The notes under the pieces are model-generated. The model did no database searches, was not told the DNA's origin, and was given only the letters and a program-made list of their open reading frames with translations. This document shows, one piece after another, positions 44,474-56,859 of a DNA stretch of 64,000 nucleotides. Numbering within the stretch: the first letter of the stretch is position 1; every line of letters begins with the position of its first letter. The stretch lies in the NCBI GenBank assembly GCA_030685235.1, contig MU839103.1:124001-188000 (forward strand), in the 5' to 3' direction. This DNA is from Copromyces sp. CBS 386.78 (taxonomy: Eukaryota > Ascomycota > Sordariomycetes > Sordariales > Sordariaceae). Position numbers and translations under genes: made by a program.

Positions 44474-45874
44474 GTTGGGTGGATATGGGGGTATCTGTTG
44501 AGGAGGGTAGACAGGTTAGAATAATTGGTGATGTTTCGGAAGGAGGAGGGGGCAGGAACACTCACGATGAGGGGGATGGGTAGACAAAAGGTGGAAGTGA
44601 GAACGCTCTTCCTGGCAAGGGGAGAGCAATGGATTTATTTAAAGGGAAGGGGAGGGGGTGGAAAGTGGATATCGGATGGCACAGGCAAAAAAGAGGACAC
44701 GGGGGAGCAAGGGAAAGGGGAAAGTGTGAAGGGCCCGAGTCCGACTGCCCGATTGCCCACAGTGACAGCCGGCGGAGGGGAACAGCAGAAGAAAGTGCAG
44801 AAAGTGGGGAGGGGTCGACGGGGTTCAGAAAAAAATGAGAACCCCGCGGGCCAATCTGTCGAACCAGCAGCCAGCTTCTGTCGGTGTGCATCAGACAGAG
44901 AGCTAGGCCCAATTGAGCTCAATTCCCCACTACAATGCGAGTGCTTGCCCCTCCTTTGCCTGCAGTGCCAGCCGTTCTCGTCGAACGCGGCCATGTGCTT
45001 TTCTGCCACCAATTCGACACCACGTTCGCTTCAAGTTCTCTTTCAGCTGCCTGTTATGGCTTGCTAGCGCTGATGCCGCCGGCCTAAACAGTGGGGTTTT
45101 GCGGGTGGGACTTTTTCGGCCGACACGTTTCAAAGACATCGATCGGGCGAGTTCGAGAGGGAAGGTTGAGTTCAACAATTGTTATCGGTCGGTTATCATC
45201 GTATCCGGACCCGAATGGGGTGCCCAAAGCCAAACCTCAACGGAAGCGAAGCGCCTGGTCAGGGTGGTGTCAGGTCTGCTGGCAGCAAAGCGCGGCCATG
45301 GCGTCCAGCAGATGTCCAACCAAAGACATCCCCGAACCGACGAGAGAACCATTTCATAACAATCCAGCCCTTTCGTCGGACTTTCTTTCTCGGACAAATG
45401 AGCTGGGTCAGCCTTTTAAGGTCATCCCATCCCGGCGGCCGCATCTTCTTCATGATTATAGGCAATTCATTACATATACGGAAAGCTGAAAACAGGCTGG
45501 CCCCTTTAACAATAGTAGAAGATAACGGCTTATCGCTTGATTGACGGGAATCTCATGTCTGATAATTCATCCGACGCGTCCCTCCTCGCCTTTTTGGACG
45601 CATCCCTTTTTGTTTTCTCTAGTGCCTCAATGCCTCCTCCCCCCCCACGTCAGATCAGCAAGGCCACCACAAGATACTGGATGTGATTTGCAGCTCTTCC
45701 TCCCGTCCCGCTTTACGTAGGCTGCATGGCCGACCTTGCCCTAGACCTTGCAAGGTAAATAACACGCCGACAACCCGGAACGCCAAAACCAAATGCGGCT
45801 GAGATATCGTGGCCACCGTCCTCTATCGTCCCATCCATCAAAAAACACCACCACCACAACCCCTAGGCCCCCAT
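44474..45874. other. Promoter region of SAHH and 3' flank of eIF3h
   Basis: Purine-rich leader (44560-44840) immediately upstream of SAHH. I see no gene in the remainder. Confidence 0.5.
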
Positions 45875-47179
45875 TTACTCGGGAAGGAGGTTGCCCCGGA
45901 CGGCGAACATCTTGGCCGTGATGTTGGCCGTGAAGGCATCCACTTGCCTGGCGTACTGGTCGACCTGGCGGGCGTTGAGCATGCCCTCGAGTCTGCTGGG
46001 CTCCTGGGGAAGCTTGAACAGCCTCTGCCACTCGTCCTCGGGAAGGGGCGCTTGCTTAGCCGCCAACCGCGCCGCGTTCTCAGCCTTGCGCTTGGCCTGC
46101 CACTGGGTGATCTTGAACTGCTCACGGGTGAGCTGTCTCTGGTAGTACTGGTGGTTGTTGAGGTCGGTGTAGTGCGACTCGATGCTGTCGAGGAGCAGGT
46201 CGCACGTCTTCTCGAGGAAGGGGTCGATGGAAAGATCGAGAGACTCGAAGCCGGGGTGGGCGGGGATCTGGACGGGATCGCGGCGGATGTCGTCGAGAGA
46301 GGCGGGCATGGGGATCTCGGCGCTCTTGGGGGGAGCGGGTATTTGGTGGAGGAAGGAGGTAAGGAGGTGAGAGTTGTGGACGTTGACGGGGAGCTCGACG
46401 AAGATGTCCTTGTAGGTGAGCTTGGAGGCACGAAGGCTATATATATCAAATAAGGTCAGTGATGTGTGCTATGCGACATGCGATATGCGACCTGCGCCCC
46501 AAAAGGATTGGCGACGGCAGGATCTCGGCGGTGTGCTGACCTCTCGGTGCTGAACTTGGCCTCCTTGTAGGCGGTCATGAACTCGGGGGAGAGCTTGAAG
46601 GCGCGAAGGCTGAGGGCGCCCTGGGAGCTCCTGCTGACATCGTGGACGAGGGCGACGGTCTTCTCGTTGTCCTTCTGGTAGTGGTACTGGTTCTCGATGA
46701 AGCTCATGTTGATGAAGTTGCCCATGGTGGCGCTGGTGTACCAGCCAACGTTGTTGGCGTCGACATTGACCTCCTTGAGGTGACGGATCATCTCGTTCTG
46801 GTAGACGATGTTGGCCTTGGCGCGGGGAGCGGCGGCGGCGAGGGACGAGGCATCGCTGCGGTCGTCGCTGCTGGAGACGTCGACGGAGGGGAAGTGGAAG
46901 GTGTTGGTGACCTCGATGACACCGTTGTTGTCCATGCCAACGATGGAGCCGGTGGCGACGGTAGGGAAGCTGGTCGAGCAGTGCTTCACGATCTTCATGA
47001 CCACCTATGGTGCCGACGCTGGTTAACAAAGGGGGCCATATGGCGGGCAGACGGCTTGGGGCCGGGCAGGCATGGCGGGGCTCCGGCGACAGGAGAGAAG
47101 ACGACGACGTATATTTCCAACTTACAAGGGCCTCGACCTGGACCGACTTGATCGGCGCATCCTTCTGAACTTCGGCCAT
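45875..47179 (-). CDS. eIF3h: Eukaryotic translation initiation factor 3 subunit H (eIF3h)
   Basis: MPN-domain subunit of eIF3, which scaffolds mRNA and the 40S subunit during translation initiation. Exons 47179-47126, 47004-46541 and 46436-45875, with introns of 121 and 104 nt, give about 359 residues. The first exon ([18 protein letters not shown]) joins [19 protein letters not shown]. The MPN fold follows ([60 protein letters not shown]). The JAMM zinc ligands are absent, as expected for a non-catalytic MPN- subunit. The C-terminal exon encodes [15 protein letters not shown] and a long helix ([20 protein letters not shown]). A gene of this type is dispensable in some fungi but conserved in Sordariales. 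Confidence 0.93.
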
Positions 47180-48238
47180 GATTGCGGATTGACGGGACTC
47201 GATTCTCACGTGAAGACGCGACGGTGTGGTTGGGTATGCCGTTGCGGTTGGTAAGGCTGCTGCTGCTGGGGGAGTCGAGTTCGTCAGTCGTGGAGGACTT
47301 CAACTTTTCGCAACTGAATTCTCTCGCTTCGTTTGTGGGCACCGCTGGCGACCAACCGAACTGCGCTGGGGTGTCCTGCCGGAAACAGACTGCCAAGTAG
47401 AAATTGTGCCGGCGGCTGGCAGGTGCCGGGCAGGCGACACTTCAAAGAAAACAGGCGGTGGTCTGTGCTTTACAATGATTTGGCTGTGACTTTTGGTTTA
47501 AGAAATGGACGTACCGCAGAAGTACCTCTCACTTTCCAGCTGCGAGGAACAGAGAGGAACAGTGCTTTCTCAGTGACTGTCGCACTGCCGACGGTGTGGT
47601 CTCTCAGAGCTCAACCCCACTGACGAAGTTTGGTCCCACTTGGACATCTCGTCGACTTCTGCAACGATGGAGTCTGGGGAGAGCATCCACTCTTGACGAA
47701 TTTCCTCACGATGCGGAGATTGTTGAACTCACAACGGAGTGTTTCTGAGCTTCAATGAGAACCCCTCTTTCACGCGAGGTCACCACTTCCACGGCGGGAC
47801 AACTCGCCATGGTGGTGATGGGTGATTCGACATCCCACGCTTCCCCCACGCCGAACCTACCTAGCTTCGCTCCTCGCCTTCAAGTCCACGCCATCTTTAA
47901 ATACAAACAGACGTCTTCACTAGGTAGACTCATCATCTGACCCCTCTTTTCCCTCAACTTTTCACAACTCGCGAATATTCTCATCACGACTCAAAAGTTC
48001 ACCTCAGCTCTCAACTTGAAAGACGAAGCAAGAGTCTATTCTACTTGGTATCGATGCCTCTAAGGATGTCTCTATTGTCATCACAATCATCATAATTCCC
48101 TTCGAAGCTTGGTTACCACATCGCCTTTATTACCGTCAATTCCCACCAAAAGCCAGCCTCGACGCCCAATTCGTTCCCAAGTCCCAACCGTCATGTCCAG
48201 CGTCCAGCACCGGAGACAAGTACCTTCCCTCGATCACC
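47180..48238. other. Intergenic region
   Basis: 5' flank of eIF3h and 3' flank of the UPF0643-type gene. No supported gene. C/T-rich stretch at 47830-48000. Confidence 0.5.
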
Positions 48239-48970
48239 TCACTTCCACTCGGTGAGATCCCAGCTCTCAACGTTGTCTCGGATGGTCAGTCGATGGCGAT
48301 CAATTTGCCAGAAGGAGTACAGCGACCTGGTTGCTCCGGCCGCTTTTCGATGCGCAGGGCCAGTGCCCCCCTTCTTTGCATCTTCTGGGGATCTCCAGAT
48401 GCAAGTTGCAAGGTTGCGACGCTCCTCGTTTGGCGTGCCGAACCAGTACCTGAACCGACCATGTCAGCATATCGTTCACATTATGGCTGTCATCACTTAC
48501 TTCAAGAACCCTCCACTCGCAGTGGCTTCAGCATGGGCAGCCTTGTCCAGCTCACCCAGGTTCGCATAGTTGTCAACTGTCGACTCAAACACTTGCGACC
48601 GGAAAGCGACGACAAAGAAGGAAGCCTCTTTCCACGTGTGGTTACGTTTTCGTGCGAGTGCGCGAACATGTTCGATGATCTGGTCCCAGTTGAAGGTGTC
48701 GCGGTATGGCGCAGTTGCGTAGTCCTCGCGAAGGCACGTCAACTGGGTTAGGGCAAGTGCCAAAATCTGGTTCTCGGTGTCAAGGGTTGTGAGGTCGAGG
48801 AGGTGTTGCTGCTCGGTGTAGGGTGATACTACGATGTATCGCTCCTTGTCCGGTATCTCCTCGGGTGTGGTTTGGATCTCAATCTCAGAGATGATACTGG
48901 AGCTCTTCTCAGTCTGGGCCAGCACATATTCGGCCACAGCTACGCTGACGGGACCTTGGGATATGGTCAT
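48239..48970 (-). CDS. UPF0643-type conserved fungal protein of unknown function
   Basis: Exons 48970-48501 and 48449-48239, with a 51-nt GTAAGT intron, give about 226 residues. The sequence resembles, from memory, the uncharacterised UPF0643 family of ascomycetes. Recognisable stretches are YVLAQTEKSSSIISEIEIQ, ERYIVVSPYTEQQHLLDLT, DTENQILALALTQL, TFNWDQIIEHVRALARKRNH, FFVVAFRSQVFES and YWFGTPNEERRNLATCIWRS. There is no membrane segment, signal peptide or catalytic motif that I can name. The ATG at 48970 begins MTISQGPVSVAVAEYVLAQT. The frame continues open upstream but with an unlike composition. Cellular role unknown. Confidence 0.65.
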
Positions 48971-50265
48971 GTTGTCGAGAAAAGGGGTCGTTTGGATGAT
49001 GCAGCAGAAGGGAAACGAAAGAATGCGACAGCAATTGCGTGAGGGCAAGGATTTGGGTTGCGAAGGAGAAGGGTTGGTTTGAGCTCAATCACTTTGGAGT
49101 CAACGCGATCCTTATACTTCTTGATCGCCCGTCTCGGCTAAGATGCGCGATGATTCCGAGGAGATGAGGTATGACGACTGGGGTCTTGGAAGGATGGGCG
49201 CTCAGGGTGAAGTGGTCTCTCTGCGATTGCAAAAAGAATGAACTAATAGGGATGAACAGGGACGAACGGGTACGAACTCTGGTGACATACCGCTTTCAAA
49301 TCGCGAGTCCATATGTATGACATACTCGAGGGATGCGGCCGACCGCGCCTGCAAGTTATTGCGATAATGCGCATGCACAATTGCTGATCGCGCAATCGGT
49401 CATAAGGGTGGTGCCATATCAAAGACCCCAAGCCGGCTCGGGCGGATCCTTGGTCATCAAAACCACGAAAACTCGGAGTGAAACAAATCGCACATCAGTT
49501 TTGGGTACTCCTGTTTGAAAGGTCTGGAAGGGACGATGGGGTTGTGTGGGTGCCTTTCTCATTCAGTTTGGCGCTTCATCGCTGACTTAGTCCGGGGTGG
49601 CCGGTCTCCCGCGATGATGGGATTGCAATTGCGAATCTGTCAGCAGTGCAGTCGTCATCAATGGTCAGCTACACAAGACTTGAAAACGTGCCAGTCCCGC
49701 TGCGATTTTGGCTTGCTTCTTTATCTTGGACTTTCAACGAAAGCCTTTGTGTGCCGACTCAAGTCCAAACCCAAGCCAAACTTTAGCCGGGCGGCCAGTC
49801 AAATGTGACAAGGCTCACCATGTCACTCATCGCAAACGCGCAATTGGTCGACAATATTCGAAACCCTCCAACTACCATCAGTCGATAAGGGCGATTTTCG
49901 AGTCATGAGAGAAACCTCCGATAACGGCCTGATACCTCGATATTGACCATCAGATATGAACGGCGCCTTGTTCGTCTGTTTCTGCAGCGCTGCACGACTA
50001 ACGGCGATTTCGGAACCCGGCCCGGCTACGGACATCGGATAAGACGAATTGAGGCGGGATAGTTGATAATGGAGTGTCGAGCCTTGTCGGGCAATCTTCC
50101 AGCGTCAACCCCCTTGCTCAGCGGCATCCCGAACCATGGAAGGCGTACTCCCACGTGGATAACGTTCTTAATAACACTCGCTCCCCACGGTTGCGCGCAA
50201 CTGACCACCGCCTCCTTCGATAATATCGATATACCAAGATACCAGCCTGCCATCCGGAGCATCTA
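48971..50265. other. Intergenic region, 1.3 kb
   Basis: Nothing supportable seen. Short frames lack codon bias and splice structure. Confidence 0.5.
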
Positions 50266-51492
50266 TCATTCTTTTTTCAACCACACCTTGGCCACCTCAT
50301 ACGACCCGAGATAGAGACCGCTGCCGAACGCCGCCCACGTCGTGCGCAACGCGCCGCCCCGAAACAGTCCTCGGATCCCTCGCTCCCGAAAAATCTCCCT
50401 TGCGACCTGGAATCCACTTGCGCCTTTGTTTTTGTATTGTCCACCTCTCTCGACCGCTTCACCAGATGATTCTGGCTGTTTCTCCCCGGTCGCAAGCATC
50501 ATCCGCGTCTTGACCACATCCGTAGGCGTTGTCACAAACGCTGCCAGCGATCCTGCCACGGCGGCCGAGAATCCGGTGACCAATCCCGTTTCGACCAGAC
50601 TTCTTCTGTCGTTCCCTTCGGCCCGATTCACCCTCTTCCGATCCCTCCCCTCCCAAATCCTCCCCCTCACCCCCTCAAACAACGGAAACTGCAACGCCGT
50701 AAACGGCAGATTCCTCGCCGCCAGCGCCGTGTACCCCGAAAACAATCTCCTCCAAACGCCGCCTTCGGTATGGCGGAGCATGTTGAAAGCTTCGAGGGAT
50801 GTTGATTTTGACGACGTCTTGTGTCGAAGCATCTGCGCGTTTTGCTTAATCACTTCGGCGGGCGTGAGGACGAGACAGGAGGCTAGTTCGGCGCCCGCGG
50901 AGGCGAGGGAGTGGGTGAACGCTATTGGGATGGCGGTATGAAGGGTGGTGGAGAGAAAGGATTTGGAGGATTCGTAGGTGTAGAAGAATACACCGGCTGT
51001 TTTGGAAAAGGCAAGTGAGTGAGTGAGTGACATTTAGGAGGTGAGTTTAGGTGAGGTAGGTTGATCGCGATGACCGTCCCCCGAGGTGAAGCGATGTGAG
51101 GAGTGAAGTGGACAGAAAGGTAAGGGTAGGGGGAAGGGAAACTCACCAGCAGGCAAAGTAGCAAAAATCACACTGCCTATCCCCTGGTATAACCCTCTAA
51201 ACAAGGCCGGCGTGGGAGGTTGGACGCCCAGTGTCCCCTTTATGGCAGAGTTCGGTTTCTGAGAAGCGTAGACATCTTGGTAATCCCGGCTTTGGATGCG
51301 GGTCTTGATTGTGTCGAGGGGGTAGACGAGGAGGTCGACGGTGAAGGCTGCTATTGAGCCGGCCTGGTGATAGCGTTATTTGAAGCAAGTATGAGTGAGG
51401 ATGCTCTTGTGATGGGTTATGAGGCGAAGCTGAAGAGATCGTAAGGAGAGAGGACTTACGATTAACACCTGGTGCGCGGCACTGTCGCCCAT
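50266..51492 (-). CDS. PET8: Mitochondrial S-adenosylmethionine carrier (Pet8/SAMC type)
   Basis: Inner-membrane carrier of the SLC25 family that exchanges cytosolic S-adenosylmethionine for matrix S-adenosylhomocysteine. Exons 51492-51460, 51363-51147 and 50996-50266, with introns of 96 and 150 nt, give about 326 residues. The short first exon MGDSAAHQVLI joins AGSIAAFTVDLLVYPLDTIK. All three PX[DE]XX[KR] signatures are present: YPLDTIKTRIQS, TPAEVIKQNAQM and TPTDVVKTRMML, each followed by the second helix of its repeat. The RGLYQGIGSVIFATLPA and GLYLGSYEVAK segments fit this carrier subtype. The assignment to SAM rather than another substrate is from overall resemblance. The SAHH gene lies 6 kb away. 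Confidence 0.85.
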
Positions 51493-52541
51493 CTTCACCT
51501 GTCCTTAACAGATTAACCCTCTCAAAAAAGGATGTGAGGTGAGCTGAGGCTGAGATAGCAAAGTTAGCTGGAACAGAACTCCAGAGTCTACTGTGGGTGG
51601 GCAGATGATGTACAGGTAGGTACAGGTGAAGGCCGCTCTGTACAACACCAATCGCAGACACGTGCAAGATTTGAGATGGGATAGAAAGAAAAAAGCATCA
51701 AATCTAGATTCTACCCGAACCTTAAAGCATGTGTGACACAAGTATTAGATGGGATCAAATCGTCTATGCAAAAAGGGACCATCCACATGGGATGGAGGAT
51801 CGTCAATCGGCTCGATGACATCATAAGCCTTGAGCGGTTGAACACAAGTTTGGCCGTGCTACCTCTAGGCTGCTGAGTCAGCCGAAAGAGGAAAGGTCGT
51901 TCGTGTAAGTGTTAGCGATGGGGAAGGGAATACTGACAATTGCACATAACAGATACGTCAAACGGTTGTAAAATTGATGGTTCACGTATGCTTTGAGAAT
52001 AACGAATCATTCAACAGAGGACTTTACAGTGTCTCTTTTGGAGCAGGGCTGTGTATCAACCTCCACCTCAAGGAACGCTAACTGTGGTCTTGGGAGTTTG
52101 GGAACCCCCTACCCGCGGCCAAACATCGCTACGAACAATACGCAAGGTCTTAGCCCCAGCATGTTTTCTTTCATTCAAGTGTCAACGCGTAGTCTCTTCA
52201 GTAGCACCTTATCCTTTTCATCAGTTTATCATGACGGTCGCTTTCAAAGAGTTGGCTCCATGCTCAGTTCCGGTGATGCCTTGGTAACAGAACTGAAAGG
52301 AACAAGAAAAGAAAAGGTAACATTGTTATGGGCGTCCAAAGAGCCTTCGGGACGGGACAAACAGTTGTGATATAATTTTTCTAACTCCGCTACTCCATCT
52401 GGACACCGTAAACCAAAAAAAACAAAAAAAACAAAAAAAAAAAACAGTGATACCTTGGAACCGAAATCTGCTCATACACTCATCATCATTCTATTCTATG
52501 TACTCTTCGACATTTCTTTCTTTTGCTTGGCAGACAATCGC
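51493..52541. other. Intergenic region
   Basis: Contains an A-rich stretch at 52410-52445 with CAAAAAAAA units. I see no gene. Confidence 0.5.
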
Positions 52542-54557
52542 TTAGTTCTTCTCCTTATCCTCCTTAAGCGAGACAATACGGTTAAGAATGATCTTGTCAT
52601 CGGTGCTTTCCTTATCAAGGGCCTGCAAGACAGTCTGTTAGCAATAGTCGCGACATGTGTGTTCGAGATAAGGAAAACTCACAAAGTAGGCAACACGCAT
52701 AGCCTGGAAGCGGACACTCTCAGGACCACCCTTTCCAAGCTCGCTCTCACCAGCGGCCTCAGGCCAAGGAGCACGGCGCTTGACCTCGTCGAAGCCAGAC
52801 TCGATGAGAGCATCAGGGTAAACGACCTCGCTCTCGGGGTTGATATCGCTCAACCAGCCGCCCTCAGCACCAGCGGGGTTCTCGGACTTGAACAGTTGGT
52901 TGTAAACGCGGACCTCGCACTTGCGAGAGCCGTCGGTGCCGACCCACTGGATGAAGGTCTTGGGCTTCTTGGTCTCGCGGTCGAAGACGGCGCGGATCTC
53001 GGTGACCTTGCCGGTGGTCTCGTCCTTGGTGAAGCTGGTGGCCTTGATGGGGAAGGGCGCCTGGAGGAGGCCGACGGTCTTTCCGGGGGCAAGACGGAAG
53101 TAGTCCTTGGAGTCGACCTCGCGGAAGTCGGAGCGGTCGATGTAGACGGTCTTGGTGAACTTGATCTTGTGGTCGCCCATGGCGGCGTTCTTGGACGAGA
53201 AGGGCACGGTGAGCTCGGAACCGTCGAACTCGTCGGCGTCCTCAATCACGACGGGAACGGGGTCGAGCACGAGCATCAGGCGGGGAACGGTGCGCTCGAG
53301 GTAGCGGCGGATGGTCTGCTCGAAGCGGACAATCTGGATGATGGTGTTGGAGGTGGTGACGCCGAGCTCGTTGACGAACTCGAGGATGGCGCCGGGAGGA
53401 ACACCTCTGCGGCGGACGGCGATCAGGGTGTACAGACGGGGGTCGTCCCAGCCGCGAACGATCTTGCGGTCAACCAGCTCCTTGAGCTTGCGCTTGGAGA
53501 GCACGGTGCCGGACAAGCTGAGACGGCCGTACTCACGCTGCATGGGCTCGTAGACTTCAAGGGACTTGTTGAGCCACTCGTACGAGACACGGCTGAGGAC
53601 GAACTCGGTGGTGCAGAGGGAGTGGGTGATGCCCTCGAAGCTATCGCAAAGGCAGTGGGTGAAGTCGTAGGTAGGGTAGATCTTCCACTTGCTTCCAGTC
53701 CTGTGGTGAGGCTTGTCAAGGACTCTGTACGCGGCAAGATCCCACATCTGGGGGTTGCCGTCGGTGATATCCTGCTTCATGCGGAGGAAAGCTTCCCTGG
53801 GCTTGTATTTCCCGTCGCGCATGTCGCGGAACTTGTGCAGGTTCTCCTCGACGGACTGCTCGGCGTGCTTGCAGCGGAACCGGGGGCTGGCGCCCTTCTC
53901 ACCTCCGCGCTGGAGCTTGATCTCGTCATCGTTGCAGTGGCAGACGTAGGCCTTGTCGAGGCCAATCAGCTTTTCGGCGAGGTCGTACAGCTTCTGGAAG
54001 TTGTCGGACGAGTAGGTGATCTTGTAGGGGGTGAAGCCGAGCCAGCGGACGGTGTCCTCGATGGCGGTGAAATAGATTTCCTCCTCGGCCTCGGGGTTGG
54101 TGTCGTCGAATCGGAGGTAGCAGTTGCCGCCGTGGTATCTGGCAAAGCCGAAGTTGATGGCAATGGCCTTGGCGTGGCCGATATGGAGGAAGCCGTTGGG
54201 CTCGGGAGGGAAACGGGTGAAGACGGGCTTGACGGGGCGCTCGTTGTAGACGTCGTTGAGGAAGCCCTGCTTGAACATGGCCTGGGTGTCGACGGGGACG
54301 TCTTCGGGCTTGGGGTTCTGCTTCTTGGGGGCGGCACCGTCTTGGGCAGCGGCGGTAGCAGCGGCAACGTTCTTCTTGTCGTCCTTGTTCTTCTCCTTGA
54401 TGGCCTTCTTTGCGCGCTTGGCCATGCGCTTCTTGAGCTCGCCCTTGGAGACCATCTCGCCGGTCTCCTCGTCGAGAACGAGCTTGGGGGCGTTGGGATC
54501 GACGGGGGCATCGGCCAGCTGCAGCTTGGCAGCGGCATCCACTACGGCGTCGGTCAT
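52542..54557 (-). CDS. GLN4: Glutaminyl-tRNA synthetase, cytosolic
   Basis: Class I synthetase that charges tRNA-Gln. Exons 54557-52683 and 52622-52542, with a 60-nt intron, give about 651 residues. The N-terminal 90 residues are a Lys/Ala-rich appended segment (ELKKRMAKRAKKAIKEKNKD) as in other fungi. The catalytic domain begins with FTRFPPEPNGFLHIGHAKA (HIGH motif). LRFDDTNPEAEEEIYF and the KMSKS equivalent SGTVLSKRKL follow. The C-terminal anticodon-binding beta-barrels include KNAAMGDHKIKFTKTVYIDR and TFIQWVGTDGSRKCEVRVYN. The last exon supplies 26 residues ending KEDKEKN. Codon bias is strong, which creates a long antisense open frame that is not a gene. Confidence 0.96.
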
Positions 54558-55425
54558 GATGTGTTTGTGTGTGGTGTGCGGCTTGCGACTGGGTGGTGTG
54601 TGTGGCGGTGGTGGTGGTGGTGGTGCTCAGTCGCAAAGTCTCTCAAATGTCGAGATATGCGATTGCGTTGCGCAGAAAGACGGGCGGGCTCTCTGGAGGG
54701 TATATGGAGGGAGGGCGACAGGACCTGCTATCGCGAACGGGATAGAGTCAGCCGGAGTGTTTGTCGGTCGGACAGAGGATGGATGTGGTGAGTGAGTCAA
54801 AGGGTACCTAACGACGGCAACACTCGAATGATAAAGTTTGATAAGTTCGTTGGGCGGCTGTCTGGCAAAATTGTCTGAGAACGGGCAGACACGACGGGCG
54901 CCAGCGAGGAGGGGTACGGGCCAGAACGTCCAGGTACCTACAGGGGGGCATGAGGGCATCCCTGTAGCGCTGTACCCCGCCTCAGCCCCCTACAAGTACA
55001 TACCTTATCTAACCAGTATTGGACTGCCCGTGTACCTTATCTATCTTTCCTTCCTTCCGTCCCGTCGACCTTCCGTCATCCCGTCCAATGGACATCAGCA
55101 TGGAACAAGTACCAGGTATAGAATGGCCAACAAAGTAACATGGGGAATAACTGACCAGTTGTTCCTGTTCCAAACCACCAAGTGGTGGTTCTCATGATCG
55201 AACTTTCTAACAGAAATGGCTTGATTGAGCTGGTCGTGACTCCCAAAGCTATTGTAATGACGCCGGCGTGGGTTTCCCGAAAACAATCATGGAAGGTGCT
55301 CAACGTCATCGGCCCTGCCTCCTCTTACTTATAAGGACAGTCTGGATCCAACTCTTTGCCATCCCACTTACACACAACTTGACTATTTTCTGCGCAACCA
55401 TAGGCCATTCATTCGTTTATCATTC
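54558..55425. other. Divergent promoter region between GlnRS and the macro-domain gene
   Basis: A GGT trinucleotide run (54605-54625) lies just upstream of the synthetase start. No gene seen. Confidence 0.55.
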
Positions 55426-56859
55426 ATGTCAACACCACCTCAACTTTTATCCCGGGTGTTTCAAGCCTCTCTGCGCAATCAAGGCCCACCACGTTCACTC
55501 ACAACTCGAGCTATTCCAACCATCACAAGTTCACTGTGCTCTCAAGCAACAACAAGAAGTATGGCGTCCTCAGCCCGTGTCGCGGCTCATGAGATCCCCA
55601 GCATCCATGACCTCTACAACAAGGGCGTACTCCCCAAGGAGCATTTCTGGCGGCAAGAGTCCAAGCAATCCCTCCCCGTTGTCGTCAACGACGGCCCTGA
55701 CGACTTCCCAATTCCGTCGCCAGAGCTCAACAAGCGCCTTGCCATCCACACCGGAGATATCACCAAGCTCCATGTCGATGCCATTGTCAACGCCGCAAAC
55801 AAGTCCCTCCTTGGTGGCGGAGGCGTCGACGGCGCCATCCATCGTGCCGCCGGCCCCCAGCTGCTTAGAGAGTGCCGCACCAAGCGTGGATGTGCCACGG
55901 GTGACGCCGTCATGACTGGAGCCTACAACTTGCCCTGCACCAAGGTCATCCACACGGTCGGCCCCATTTATTCAGAAGCTAACCACGACGAGTGTGAGAA
56001 ACTCCTGATCTCGTGCTACCTACGCTCTCTGCAGATAGCAGCAGAAGCCGGACTCGCCACCATTGCTTTTCCCGCCATCAGCACCGGCGTCTACGGCTAT
56101 CCGAGCACAGAGGCAGCTCAGACGGCTCTCGCTGCCATTCGTCATTTCCTGACAGATCCCAAAACACGAAACACCATCACAAAGGTCATCATTGTCACCT
56201 TCGTCGACAAGGATACGCGTGCCTATAAAGAATGGCTACCGTGAGTCGCCCACTCCCACTGACTATCCACGCTTCAGTTTCATACACATGGTTGGGCTAA
56301 CAAATCACTCCCAGAATCTACTTCCCTCCCTCAGTTGCCGAAGGTAAGAGAAATTCTCCCCATACATCTTAGGGATGATGAACCTGCCAGCTCACCCAAG
56401 CAAAATATAAAGAGGGCAGGCAAACTAAATAAAGTTCCAGTTATGGCCGCCATGTCGTGCTTTGTCTCTGGTGTGGATGAGTTGGACCCCCGACAAGCCT
56501 TTCCTTGGAACCTGCGGGAATATACCACTTTTATCGACGCGGCAATCGAGGAACACATGAGGGATGGCCTCAGAAGAGCAAATGAGGGGTTGGAGGCAGT
56601 ACCAGAACAATTCCGGAAAGTCGTCAAACAGAGCATCATACGGACGCGGATGGAGGCCCAGGCCGCTCTGTACAGGCGGCGAATTACACTCCAGCCACTC
56701 CAGCCCTCAGAAGTAGCTGCAATCGAAGAGCAAATTGTGAGAGCCATCAATACGTTTGCGTCTTTATGTAAGCAGACATTCACTTCCAGTGAATCAGGAA
56801 CGCCAGTGGAAGACGACAGTCTCCATGCAGGGCTTTGTTCAGCACTCAGCGCGGTCTAA
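55426..56859 (+). CDS. Macro-domain protein (MacroD-type ADP-ribosyl hydrolase) with C-terminal extension
   Basis: Macro domains of this subtype remove mono-ADP-ribose from proteins or hydrolyse O-acetyl-ADP-ribose. Exon 1 (55426-56240) encodes the whole domain: [20 protein letters not shown], the ligand loop [40 protein letters not shown] and [12 protein letters not shown]. The first 45 residues are Ser/Arg/Thr-rich without acidic residues and look like a mitochondrial presequence. A second ATG at 55561 ([14 protein letters not shown]) would give a cytosolic form. A GTGAGT intron leads to exon 56315-56343 (IYFPPSVAE). The remaining frame at 56420-56859 fits in phase after a GTAAGA intron, adding about 140 helical residues of unknown function, for about 427 in all. 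The second intron's acceptor is ambiguous, and the extension could belong to a separate transcript. Confidence 0.82.

Noticed and set aside
43220..44524. 434-codon plus-strand open frame over SAHH
   Set aside because: Antisense shadow of a highly biased gene; the SAHH motifs on the minus strand are unambiguous.
52455..54791. 778-codon plus-strand open frame over the GlnRS gene
   Set aside because: It is the antisense shadow of a strongly codon-biased gene. Its Leu/Val/Gly/Glu/Asp repeats mirror sense codons, and the sense strand has clear synthetase motifs.
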